Below, piece by piece: positions 46,289-54,514 of a DNA stretch of 64,000 nucleotides. Location of the stretch: the NCBI GenBank assembly GCA_025966135.1, contig JAOPVP010000022.1, positions 1 through 64,000 on the forward strand. The letters run 5' to 3'. Within the stretch, counting starts at the first letter, position 1, and each line of letters opens with the position of its first letter. The position numbers were made by a program, and so were the translations under genes. A model generated the notes under the pieces. The model had not been told where the DNA came from. It worked only from the letters and a program-made list of their open reading frames with translations, and did not search any database. Origin of the DNA: Frankiales bacterium. GTDB taxonomy: Bacteria > Actinomycetota > Actinomycetes > Mycobacteriales > SCTD01.

Positions 46289-46801
46289 ATGTCGAATGAC
46301 GCCGAGTTGACCCAGCTCGAGGCTCGACGAGGGGAGCTGCGCGGGCAGTACCTACGCCCGCCTGGGGAGCGGGAGTCGACGCCGGGGCGAGGAATCCACC
46401 ACGCGGCGCTGATCTGCTCAGACGTCGAGCGGACGATCCAGTTCTACCAAGGCTTGCTCGGCTTCCCGTTGGTCGAGCTGGTCGAGAACCGGGACTACGC
46501 AGGCTCCTCGCACTTCTTCTTCGACCTCGGAAACCGGACCTTGTTGGGCTTCTTCGACTTCCCCGGGCTGGGGCTCGAGCCCGGCATCGAGGCGATCGGC
46601 GGGGTCCAGCACATCGCCATCTCGACTCCGCGGGACCGGTGGGAGCAGATCCGGGACCGGCTGGACGAGGCGGGCGTCACGTATGTCGGACCCGATCGCG
46701 GGATCAAGGAGTCGATGTACCTCAAGGACCCCGACGGCATCCAGATCGAGCTGCTCAGCGATCCGCTGATGTACTTCGGCGGCCACCAACTCGACGAGTA
46801 G
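46289..46801 (+). CDS. VOC/glyoxalase-family protein
   Basis: The 170-residue protein has GGAGAGC before ATG 46289. A single VOC domain is seen: IHHAALICSDVERTIQFYQG, HFFFDLGNRTLLGFFDFPG, GVQHIAISTPRDRWEQI and DPDGIQIELLSDP, with the usual metal ligands His, Glu/His and Glu. Function could be dioxygenase, epimerase or lyase; the substrate is open. It stands 41 bp upstream of a DinB/mycothiol-isomerase-like gene and is probably cotranscribed. Confidence 0.88.
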   Translation: MSNDAELTQLEARRGELRGQYLRPPGERESTPGRGIHHAALICSDVERTIQFYQGLLGFPLVELVENRDYAGSSHFFFDLGNRTLLGFFDFPGLGLEPGIEAIGGVQHIAISTPRDRWEQIRDRLDEAGVTYVGPDRGIKESMYLKDPDGIQIELLSDPLMYFGGHQLDE

Positions 46802-46842
46802 CGGGAGGCTCGTCGGGCCTTCACCGAGAGAGGTGTCAGGCA

Positions 46843-47658
46843 ATGAACGAGTGGAACGCAATGACGTACGAAGGGAAAGACACCATCCTGCGGGTGGTGC
46901 GCAACGAGGCCGCGCAGCTGTTCGCCCTCGCCGACCGCCCGGAAGCATGGGACGCCCCGACCGCCTGCGAGGGCTGGTCGACCCGTGACGTCGTGGCCCA
47001 CATCGTCGACACGACCGAGGGCTACTTCCGGGCGTTCGACGCGGCCCGCGGCACCGGCGAGATCCCCGCCCCGCACGGGTTGGCAGCCATGGCACGGAAG
47101 GCCAACGAGGCGGCGACGTCGCTCCGGTCCGTCCCCCAGGCGGAGCTGATGGACCGGCTCCGCAACGACTTCCACAAGATGCAGGAGCTCCTCGACCCGA
47201 TCGGACCGGAGGACTGGACCGGCCTGATGATCAGCCACCCCTACATGGGCCCGGTCCCGGCGTTCTTCTACGCGGCGGGTCAGCTCATGGACTACGGGGT
47301 GCACTCGTGGGACATCCGGCAGACCAGCGGACGAGCCCACGGCCTTGCCGGCGACGTCGCCGACCTGCTGGTGCCGTTCATGTTCGCCATCTGGCAGGGC
47401 ACCGTCCGCGCCGAGGACGTCACTGAGCCCTTCACCATCGGCATCCGGGTCAGCGGTCGCAATGCCGGTGACTACCGGGTCTCGGTGAGCCGGGAGGGAC
47501 TGACGTACGAACAAGGCGAGATCGACAGCCTGCCGGCCCACATCGAGTTCGACGCGGGCAGCCTGGTGCTGACTGCCTTCGGGCGTAGCAACTCCGGCAC
47601 GGTGCGCGGCGAGATGGAGCTGGCGGAGCGCTACCTCAACTCGTTTTTCCGCATCTAG
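46843..47658 (+). CDS. Maleylpyruvate isomerase/DinB-like mycothiol-dependent family protein
   Basis: The 271-residue protein has the N-terminal helical bundle of the MDMPI/DinB family (ACEGWSTRDVVAHIVDTTEGYF), with His residues that bind metal, and a C-terminal SCP2-like/MDMPI region (DAGSLVLTAFGRSNSG). Such proteins use mycothiol as a cofactor in actinobacteria. GAGAGG precedes ATG 46843. Its stop TAG overlaps that of the convergent gene in CTAG. Confidence 0.87.
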   Translation: MNEWNAMTYEGKDTILRVVRNEAAQLFALADRPEAWDAPTACEGWSTRDVVAHIVDTTEGYFRAFDAARGTGEIPAPHGLAAMARKANEAATSLRSVPQAELMDRLRNDFHKMQELLDPIGPEDWTGLMISHPYMGPVPAFFYAAGQLMDYGVHSWDIRQTSGRAHGLAGDVADLLVPFMFAIWQGTVRAEDVTEPFTIGIRVSGRNAGDYRVSVSREGLTYEQGEIDSLPAHIEFDAGSLVLTAFGRSNSGTVRGEMELAERYLNSFFRI

Positions 47659-48428
47659 CCCTGGTAGTCCGTCGCCTGGTCGACCTGCGCGTAGATGTCG
47701 AGGCCGACCGGGTGCCGCATCTCCTCGGCCAGGTGGCCGAGGAGGCCGGCCGCTCGGGCGAGCAGGGCGAACCCGCGGAGGATCTCCACCGGGAAGCCCA
47801 AGTCGCACAGGACCGCGCCGCACACGCCGGCACCGTTGAGCGGCAGCGTGCGCCCCAGCAGCTCCGGGTGCACGCGCCCGATCGCCTGGAACAGCTGGAG
47901 GTGCGGTCCGAGCAGCCCCTCCTCGGCGGCGATCCTCACCAGCACCGGCGTCCGAGGGTCGCCGTTCTTGTGCACGGGATGGCCGAGTCCCGGCACGTAC
48001 CTCCCCGCCGCGCGCTGCTGCCGTACGGCGTCGCGGGCGAGGTCGTCCCACTCCTCGACCGTGGCGGGCAGCCGGGCCTGACCCGCCAGGCCTGCGCTCA
48101 GGAAGCGGCCGACGTCCTCGGTCGCCCCGAGGAAGCGGGAACCGCCCCCGAGCAGACCCGCGGCCAGCGCCCCCTGCAGCGACTCGGGCGCTCCGGTGAG
48201 CGTGAGTCGGGCAGCGATCACGCTGGGAGTGAAGCCGTGATCGGCGAGGGCGACGAGAACCGCCTCGAAGAGCCGCAGCTCGCTGGGCGTGGGGCGCCGC
48301 ATCGCCACGAGCCAGAAAGCGAGCTCGGCGAACCCGACCTGGCCCAGCAGGTCCTTGGTGAGGTCATGGCCCAGCAACCGGATGGACGACTCGTCGGAGT
48401 CGCCGATCGACGTCGGGAACCCGGTCAT
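47655..48428 (-). CDS. Citrate-synthase/citryl-CoA-lyase-like protein
   Basis: The 257-residue protein is the small-domain type of citrate synthase family, shorter than citrate synthase (about 430). It contains GYVPGLGHPVHKNGDPRTP-type region (RYVPGLGHPVHKNGD) with the catalytic His and NGAGVCGAVLCDLGFPVEILRG. ATG 48428 overlaps the upstream CoA-ligase stop as ATGA, so it follows it closely. Citryl-CoA lyases cleave a 3-hydroxy-3-carboxyl-CoA ester; this may degrade the acyl-CoA made by the ligase. Substrate unknown. Confidence 0.85.
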   Translation of the reverse strand: MTGFPTSIGDSDESSIRLLGHDLTKDLLGQVGFAELAFWLVAMRRPTPSELRLFEAVLVALADHGFTPSVIAARLTLTGAPESLQGALAAGLLGGGSRFLGATEDVGRFLSAGLAGQARLPATVEEWDDLARDAVRQQRAAGRYVPGLGHPVHKNGDPRTPVLVRIAAEEGLLGPHLQLFQAIGRVHPELLGRTLPLNGAGVCGAVLCDLGFPVEILRGFALLARAAGLLGHLAEEMRHPVGLDIYAQVDQATDYQG

Positions 48429-49948
48429 GGCACGTCCTCGGTGTCGGCGGTGTCGTACTCCCCGGGCGGGTGGCCGACCGGGAGCTTGTGCTTGGCCACG
48501 CGGGCCGTGGGGGTGCGGGGCAGAGCGTCGACCACCTGCCAATACCGCGGGACCTTGAACGCCGAGAGGCGCTGCGCAGTCCATCCCCGCAGCTCGGCGA
48601 AATCCAGGCTGCGACCCGGCTCCGGCACGACGAAGGCCTTCACCTCATCCTCGGAGAGCTCGGACGGAACGGCGACGACCGCCACCTCGAGGACATCGTG
48701 GTGGGTGAGGATCGCCTCCTCGACCTCGGTCGGCGACAGGTTCTGCCCGCGCCGGCGCAGCACCTCCTTCCGGCGCGAGACGAACGTGTACGTCCCGTCC
48801 GCATTCACGGTCACCAGGTCGCCGGTGTGCAGCCAACCGTCGACGACGGCGGCCGCGGTCTCCTCCGGCAGCTCCCAGTAGCCGGGCGTGACGGTCGGGT
48901 TGCGCAACAACAGCTCACCGGTCTGCCCGGCCTCCAGCTCCCCGCCGTCGTCGTCCACCACCCGAGCCTTGTTGACCGTGCCCAGCGTCGGGTGCTGTCG
49001 CGGGCTGCCCAGCGTGCCGAACGGACGCGTGCCATGTCGCCAGATCAGGCCGTAGGGCGACTCCGACAGCGCATACCCACAGACGACGCGCAGACCGAAC
49101 CGCCGCTCGAACGCCTCCTGCCACTCCCGGGCAGGCGATGGGCCGGTGTAGCAGAGCCGCAAGTCCGTCGCGGCGTCATCGGGTCGGGCCGGCTGGCGCA
49201 CCAGGATCTCCAGCATCGCGCCAATCGCGTTGAACTCCGTCGCCCGGTGCCGTCGCGCCGACTCGAGGAACCCACGTGCCGAGAAACGAGGCAGGAGAAC
49301 GAGACCGGCTCCACAGGCCAGCGATCCCAGCACCGAGTAGGCAGGTGCGTTGACGTGGAACAACGGCAGTGAGGTCATCAAGCGGTCAGCGCTGGTGAGC
49401 TCCATCCAGTACGGAAATCCCTCGCCTGCCATGGCATAGGCGCGGTGCGTCTGCATGACCAGCTTCGACCGCCCCGTGGTGCCTGACGTCGGGATGAGCA
49501 CCGCCAGGTCGTCGGGTTCGACCTCCAGCGGGAGATCGGCCGCAACCATCAGCTGCCAGGAGCCGACGAGGGCGTCGATGTCCAGCACCCCGACGGCTGC
49601 CGCCTCCACCCGCGGCCGCAAGGCTGCGTCGGTGACCAGCAGCCGGGGCCGGACCTGACGGACGAGACCGATGAGCTCGTCGCGGGTCCCGGAGGGATCG
49701 GTAGGCACCGTGACGGCACCGAGAGCGGCCAGGGCCAGCCAGCACAGCAGGTACGGCGGAGTCGTGCGCGCTGTGACGACCACGAGGTCACCCCGGCGTA
49801 CGCCCGCCTCGCGCAGCCGCCCGGCGAGCCGGCCGACGTGGCCGGCCGTCCCCGCGAAGGTCTGCGTGCCGTCGTCAGTGCGCAGCCAGACCCCGTTGGG
49901 GTCGCGTTCGGCTGCGGCAGCCAGCAGCCCTGGGATGGTGTCGGGCAT
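48425..49948 (-). CDS. AMP-forming acyl-CoA ligase
   Basis: The 507-residue ANL-superfamily enzyme has the AMP-binding motif LIPTSGTTGRSKLVMQTH, the A5-type YALSESPYGL, DGWLHTGDLV and the C-terminal hinge SRRKEVLRRRGQNLSPTEVE. It activates a carboxylic acid to its CoA ester. ATG 49948 has no clear ribosome site; GTG/ATG alternatives up to 50020 are possible. It is followed by the lyase-like gene (ATGA). A place in carboxylate activation of the nearby acetophenone-carboxylase-like operon is possible. Confidence 0.93.
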   Translation of the reverse strand: MPDTIPGLLAAAAERDPNGVWLRTDDGTQTFAGTAGHVGRLAGRLREAGVRRGDLVVVTARTTPPYLLCWLALAALGAVTVPTDPSGTRDELIGLVRQVRPRLLVTDAALRPRVEAAAVGVLDIDALVGSWQLMVAADLPLEVEPDDLAVLIPTSGTTGRSKLVMQTHRAYAMAGEGFPYWMELTSADRLMTSLPLFHVNAPAYSVLGSLACGAGLVLLPRFSARGFLESARRHRATEFNAIGAMLEILVRQPARPDDAATDLRLCYTGPSPAREWQEAFERRFGLRVVCGYALSESPYGLIWRHGTRPFGTLGSPRQHPTLGTVNKARVVDDDGGELEAGQTGELLLRNPTVTPGYWELPEETAAAVVDGWLHTGDLVTVNADGTYTFVSRRKEVLRRRGQNLSPTEVEEAILTHHDVLEVAVVAVPSELSEDEVKAFVVPEPGRSLDFAELRGWTAQRLSAFKVPRYWQVVDALPRTPTARVAKHKLPVGHPPGEYDTADTEDVP

Positions 49949-50022
49949 GGTCGGGCCAGTGTGACCGAGTGGTAGGGCAGGGGCAACGAGAGAGGTGCCG
50001 GGCCTGAGGGCGCCGGCCATCC

Positions 50023-50071
50023 TTGCGTCTGCTCGGCCTCAGCATGCAGGGGTGCACCTGAGCAGACGCAA
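50023..50071. repeat. Perfect 12-bp inverted repeat
   Basis: TTGCGTCTGCTC (50023-50034) is inverted exactly as GAGCAGACGCAA (50060-50071), with a 25-nt loop holding the palindromes GCATGC and GTGCAC. It lies between the CoA-ligase start and the end of the small AtzG-like gene. No T run follows, so it is a possible operator or structured element as well as a terminator. Confidence 0.6.
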
Positions 50072-50121
50072 AGGGGAGGTCGACCTCGACGTGACGACGA
50101 GTCACTCCGCAGCCGAGGCGC

Positions 50122-50322
50122 TCACGGTATCGCGGACCAGGTGAGCGCGGGCAGCTCGTAGCGCACGGCGGGAACGGCATACAGCGCCGCCACCGCGGTT
50201 CGCTGCGCAGCGAAGGCGGCAACCATCGCGGCCTCCTCGTCCGCGTGCACGGTGATGCCGGCGATGCCGAGGAGGGCCTGCACCGCCTCCTGCGAGCTGG
50301 GACTGGGACTGGGCGTGCTCAT
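50122..50322 (-). CDS. AtzG-like (DUF4089) small partner of an amidase
   Basis: The 66-residue protein begins at ATG 50322 with GGAG upstream. After a Ser/Pro start (STPSPSPSSQE) it has one helix (ALLGIAGITVHADEEAAMVAAF split) typical of DUF4089, short proteins that form a complex with AtzE-type amidases like GatC with GatA. It lies 26 bp downstream of the amidase gene on the same strand. The pairing is known for the biuret/cyanurate pathway protein AtzG-AtzE. Confidence 0.75.
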   Translation of the reverse strand: MSTPSPSPSSQEAVQALLGIAGITVHADEEAAMVAAFAAQRTAVAALYAVPAVRYELPALTWSAIP

Positions 50323-50348
50323 ACATGGACTCCTTCGAGTTGCGAGAC

Positions 50349-51755
50349 TCAGGCCGGTACGGCGAGGGCGGGCTGCGGCGCGCGCAGGTGCCAATCCGTG
50401 CCCCTCTGGAATGCATCACCCACGGCGAGCACATCGGCGTCGGCGAAGGGACGCCCGCTGATCTGCAGGCTCATGGGCAGCCCTTCGGCGGTGAAGCCGA
50501 TGGGCACCGAAAGCGTGGGGTTCCCGACGGCGTTCCAGTACTGCGTGTGCAAGCCCCTCAGGGAGGCCATCGGGTCGACCGGATCCAGGGACGCCAGTGT
50601 CGGCGCGGGCCACGTGCTCGTCGGCGTGACGACGAAGTCCACGTCGGTGAGCAGTTCGCGCACCAGCTTCTGCCCAAGGCGCCGGATGCGCTGGGCCTGC
50701 ACGTAGTCAGGCGCGGTGAAGAGCGCACCGCCGCCCACGAAGAAGCGCGCCCCGGCACCGTAGTCGGACCATCGCGACTGCAGGTCCGGCATGTGGTAAG
50801 CCGCGGACTCCGCGGTCATCGTGATGAACTGGGCTGTCGTGAGCTCGTCGTACAGGGGGAGCTCCACATCGACCAGCTGCGCACCAGCGTCGACGAGGAC
50901 GCGCAGCGCGTCCTCTACCAGCCCTTCCATGTCTGGGTGCGCGTCGCCGGTCCGCACCAAGCGGTCGACGCCGATGCGCACGCCGCGCAGGTCGCCGGTG
51001 AGTGCCGCGACGTAGTCGTCGACCGCTCGGTCGCTGCTGGTGGGGTCGTCGGGATGCGGCCCCGCCATCACGGCGAGCATGAGTGCGCAATCGCGCGCAC
51101 TCCGCGCCATGGGACCAATGCCGTCGAGGGTGTAGGCGAGCGGAACCGCCCCCGCCTTGGGGACGCGGCCGAAGGTGGCCTTCAAGCCGGTGGTGCCGCA
51201 GTACGCCGCCGGGATCCGGATGCTGCCGCCCGTGTCGCTGCCCAGGCCTCCAAGGAAAAGCCCTGCAGGGATGCCCGCGCCGGTGCCGGAGCTGGAGCCG
51301 CCGGGCCAGGTCATGGTGTCCCAGGGGTTGCGCGGGATCGGGAACGGCTTCTCGGCATCGGGGAAACCGATGGCGAACTCGCACGTCGTGGTCTTGCCGA
51401 CCATGACTGCTCCGCCGCGGCGCAGCCGTTCCACCACCGGCGCGTCACCGTCACCCGTCCACTCGGGGTCAAGGACCAGGCTCTGTGCCGTTGTGGGACC
51501 CTCGAGGGTCGCAATGATGTCCTTGATCCCGAGCGGGATGCCGTGCAACGGACCGCGGTCGATCCCCGACGTCAACTCCGCGTCAGCAACGGCGGCAGCG
51601 GCTCGCGCCTCGACGTCGAACCGCTGCAGGTATACGCCCAGCAAGGGCTCCCACTGATCCGCCGCGGCGAACGCCGCATCGACCAGTTCCCTCGACGTCA
51701 CGTCGCCCGCACGCAGCCCGGCAGCGGCGTCCGCGATGGTGAGGTAGCCCTCCAC
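50349..51755 (-). CDS. Amidase (AtzE/GatA family)
   Basis: The 468-residue amidase-signature enzyme has Lys in GIPLGIKDII, the Ser loop TWPGGSSSGTGAG and GSDTGGSIRIPAA, the Lys-cisSer-Ser triad. GTG 51755 has GAGAGG upstream. It is followed by a DUF4089 gene, and divergent from the acetophenone-carboxylase-like operon. It should hydrolyse an amide or half-amide to ammonia; the nearby imidase-type hydrolase and asparaginase suggest a shared pathway. Confidence 0.93.
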   Translation of the reverse strand: MEGYLTIADAAAGLRAGDVTSRELVDAAFAAADQWEPLLGVYLQRFDVEARAAAAVADAELTSGIDRGPLHGIPLGIKDIIATLEGPTTAQSLVLDPEWTGDGDAPVVERLRRGGAVMVGKTTTCEFAIGFPDAEKPFPIPRNPWDTMTWPGGSSSGTGAGIPAGLFLGGLGSDTGGSIRIPAAYCGTTGLKATFGRVPKAGAVPLAYTLDGIGPMARSARDCALMLAVMAGPHPDDPTSSDRAVDDYVAALTGDLRGVRIGVDRLVRTGDAHPDMEGLVEDALRVLVDAGAQLVDVELPLYDELTTAQFITMTAESAAYHMPDLQSRWSDYGAGARFFVGGGALFTAPDYVQAQRIRRLGQKLVRELLTDVDFVVTPTSTWPAPTLASLDPVDPMASLRGLHTQYWNAVGNPTLSVPIGFTAEGLPMSLQISGRPFADADVLAVGDAFQRGTDWHLRAPQPALAVPA

Positions 51756-52099
51756 AGATGTGTCCTCTCGGCCCACGGCCCTCGGGTGGGCTCGTGGGCC
51801 GAGCGTTCACCGTCGTGGTTACGCGGTCATCACCGTGCCGTCTACACCGTGCTACGCCAGCTCCGCGGTGCCTCGACGAGCCCCTGACCTGCGGTTTCGT
51901 CGGGGATGGCGGGCGCTCCGCCACATCGCGGTCCCTGGTCTTTCCCCGCGCCCTCCGATTCGTCCCACGTCATGGCCGTGCGGCACGTGTCCGAATGTGG
52001 GACATGTGGCGAGGCTCATACGACGGCAACCTTGCGGCAGTTCTCCTGGGCCCGGGAGCACGACCTCACAGCACCCCATCGGCCAACGTAAGGACCACG
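51756..52099. other. Divergent control region between amidase and carboxylase-like operons
   Basis: About 340 bp without a gene. It must hold promoters for both directions; the only strong feature is the inverted repeat at 51984-52008 listed separately. No coding frame continues from 52100 upstream with plausible use. Confidence 0.55.
51984..52008. promoter_or_regulatory. Candidate operator: imperfect 9-bp inverted repeat
   Basis: CACGTGTCC (51984-51992) and GGACATGTG (52000-52008) are inverted with one mismatch (G/T) and a 7-nt spacer. It lies about 90 bp before the start of the carboxylase-like operon and about 230 bp from the amidase start, so it could control either or both. No regulator gene is adjacent. 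Confidence 0.45.
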
Positions 52100-54028
52100 A
52101 TGGAACGTCTGATCAACATCGACAACGGTGGGACGCTCACCGACATCTGTGTCTGGGACGGCAAGGAGTTCACCTACACCAAGACACTGACGACGCCGTA
52201 TGACCTCTCCAAGTGCCTGTTCGACGGCATCACGAAGGCATCCGAAGGCGTGTTCGGTGCGCCGAGCCTCGAATCGCTCCTGCACAGCACGAAGCACATC
52301 CGGTACTCCACGACCCAAGGGACCAACGCCCTGGTGGAGCGCAAGGGGCCGCGCATCGGCCTGATCACCGATGACCCAGCAGTTGTCGAGGAACTACGCG
52401 CTACCGAGCGGGAGGCCAGCCTCTTCGCTGAGCTCATCGGCCCGCGCGTCGCCGTCATCGATCCGCACGCCGACGAGGAGGCACTGAGCTTCGACCTGGT
52501 GCAGGCGGTCAACCAGCTGACCACCGACGGCGCCGCCCGCATCGTCGTCGCAGTGGGCGACGTCGGTGCTGAGGAAGAACGGCGGCTGCGGAGCATTCTT
52601 CTGCGCAAGTTCCCGCGCCACCTGCTGGGCTCCGTTCCGATCCTGTACTCCTGGGATCTCGCCGCTGACCGCGTCCGCTCCCGTCGGATCTGGTCCGGCG
52701 TGATCAACGCCTTCCTGCATCCGACCATGGAACGCTTCCTCTACAACGCCGAGGACCGCCTTCGCGCACACCGTGTACGGAACCCACTGCTCATCTACCG
52801 AAACGACGGCGCCTCCTCGCGCGTGGCCAAGTCGGTGGCGCTCAAGACATACTCGTCCGGCCCTCGTGGTGGGCTCGAGGGAACCCGCGCTCTCGCTCAG
52901 GCGTACGGCCTCAAGCACGTCCTGATGGTCGACGTCGGTGGGACGACCACCGACGTCGGCTCCGTCAAGGACTCCCGGATCGAGGTCGACCATCGTGGAT
53001 CGATCAAGGGCGTACCGATCTCCTTCCCCATGAGCAGCGTGCACTCGGCCGGCGTGGGTGGCAGCTCGATCATCGGGCTGCATGAGGGCAACATCACGGT
53101 CGGCCCGGAGAGCGTCGGTGTCGCTCCCGGTCCGGCGTGCTTCGGCTTCGGCGGAAAGCACGCCACCATCACCGACGTCAACCTCTTGCTCGGCGTTCTC
53201 GATCCGACGACCTACCTCGACGGCAAGCTCGTCCTGGATCCGGAGCGGTCACGAGCGGTCATCACGAGCACCTTCGCCGAGCCGCTCGGGGTCAGCCTCG
53301 GCGAGGCTCTTGTCCGGATGGAGGCCGCCTACTTCACGACGATGGCGGGAGCGTTTGCGGGCGCCATAGAGCACCCGGAGAGCAGCACCATCGCGGCCTT
53401 CGGAGGTGCCGGGCCGATGAGTGCCTGTGGCGCTGCACGCCTCGCTGGTGTCAGGAGCGTGCTCGTACCCAAGCTCGCGGCCGTCTTCTCGGCGTTCGGG
53501 ATCAGCTTCTCCGACCTCGGGCAGAGCTACGAGGGCGGCCTCCCGGAGCCCACCAGCGAGTCAGCGAAGGCCCTGCACGATGCGTTGCTGAATCGCGCGG
53601 AACGGGACATGTTCCAAGAGGGGTACGAGCTCGCGACGTGCACCCTTGAGTGGGCGGTCGCTGTGGAGCAAACGGACGGCACACTGGTCTCCGAGACCCC
53701 GTACACCTATGGCGACATTCCTGCTGTGGACGTCGGCCAGCATGGATCACTCAGGCTCAGGGTCACCGCACAGCTGCCCCACCCGAGTCTCGCAGACAAC
53801 GAGGTGATGACGCCCCGGCCAGCAGTGGCGTGCGGCACGCGCAAGGTGCGTTCGAGCGCCAGCATGGTCGACGAGATCCCCGTCTACTCCCTGGAGGACC
53901 AGGAGGGCGGTGCCACCGCGCAAGGGCCGGCCATCGTCGAGGGCTCGTTCTTCACTACACGTGTGCTGGACGGTTGGAAGCTCGACGTCACGGCTGGGGG
54001 CGACCTCCTGCTCACCGACATCCACTGA
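52100..54028 (+). CDS. HyuA/acetophenone-carboxylase-like subunit (first)
   Basis: The 642-residue protein (about 70 kDa) belongs to the hydantoinase A/oxoprolinase family: N-terminal ATP-binding NIDNGGTLTDICVWDG, second phosphate loop MVDVGGTTTDVGSVKD, and GTNALVERKGPR. AAGGA precedes ATG 52100. Family members use ATP with a paired HyuB subunit for ring opening (5-oxoproline, hydantoin) or carboxylation (acetone, acetophenone). It heads the five-gene operon. Note N for D at the first acidic position (NIDNGGT versus DIGGT in its paralogue), so ATP use may differ between the two. Confidence 0.9.
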   Translation: MERLINIDNGGTLTDICVWDGKEFTYTKTLTTPYDLSKCLFDGITKASEGVFGAPSLESLLHSTKHIRYSTTQGTNALVERKGPRIGLITDDPAVVEELRATEREASLFAELIGPRVAVIDPHADEEALSFDLVQAVNQLTTDGAARIVVAVGDVGAEEERRLRSILLRKFPRHLLGSVPILYSWDLAADRVRSRRIWSGVINAFLHPTMERFLYNAEDRLRAHRVRNPLLIYRNDGASSRVAKSVALKTYSSGPRGGLEGTRALAQAYGLKHVLMVDVGGTTTDVGSVKDSRIEVDHRGSIKGVPISFPMSSVHSAGVGGSSIIGLHEGNITVGPESVGVAPGPACFGFGGKHATITDVNLLLGVLDPTTYLDGKLVLDPERSRAVITSTFAEPLGVSLGEALVRMEAAYFTTMAGAFAGAIEHPESSTIAAFGGAGPMSACGAARLAGVRSVLVPKLAAVFSAFGISFSDLGQSYEGGLPEPTSESAKALHDALLNRAERDMFQEGYELATCTLEWAVAVEQTDGTLVSETPYTYGDIPAVDVGQHGSLRLRVTAQLPHPSLADNEVMTPRPAVACGTRKVRSSASMVDEIPVYSLEDQEGGATAQGPAIVEGSFFTTRVLDGWKLDVTAGGDLLLTDIH

Positions 54029-54064
54029 CCCGAACGGCCTTCAGCTCACGAAAGGCACATCAGC

Positions 54065-54493
54065 ATGCGAGTTCCGATGACCGAGTACCTGCTCATCGAC
54101 CTGGATACCGAGAGATGGCTGTGCCGGGTGTGTGACAACGACTTCGGCGACGCCAACGGCAACTACAAGGAGGGCACTCTCGTCTACGACCGTGACCCCC
54201 GCGAGATCCACCAGCCGATCATCGACCCGGAGAAGTACGAGTTCACCTTCTCCCCAGACCCCGCCTACTGCCGCATCCTCGAGTTCTACTGCCCAGGCTG
54301 CGCCACCCAGATCGAGACCGAATACGTCCCGCCGGGCCACCCGCCAACCGTCGACATGCTGTGGGACATCGCCTCCCTCCGCGCCCAGTGGGAACAACGG
54401 GCAACCGACCCCATGGTCGCCATCACCTACGGCCCCGGCGAGGACGTCCAGAGACACACCCACACGCCGCCGCAGACACCCATCAGTCGCTGA
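54065..54493 (+). CDS. Acetone/acetophenone-carboxylase gamma-like zinc subunit
   Basis: The 142-residue protein has two Cys pairs, CRVCDNDFGDANGNY and FYCPGCATQIETEY, like the zinc site of acetone-carboxylase gamma (small) subunits, and the following PPGHPP. A small zinc subunit is absent from simple hydantoinases and 5-oxoprolinases, so it points to the carboxylase branch. It lies 36 bp after the first HyuA-like gene and 21 bp before the second. ATG 54065 or 54080 are both possible starts. Confidence 0.83.
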   Translation: MRVPMTEYLLIDLDTERWLCRVCDNDFGDANGNYKEGTLVYDRDPREIHQPIIDPEKYEFTFSPDPAYCRILEFYCPGCATQIETEYVPPGHPPTVDMLWDIASLRAQWEQRATDPMVAITYGPGEDVQRHTHTPPQTPISR

Positions 54494-54514
54494 TTCAGAC
54501 AGGAGACCACCAGC

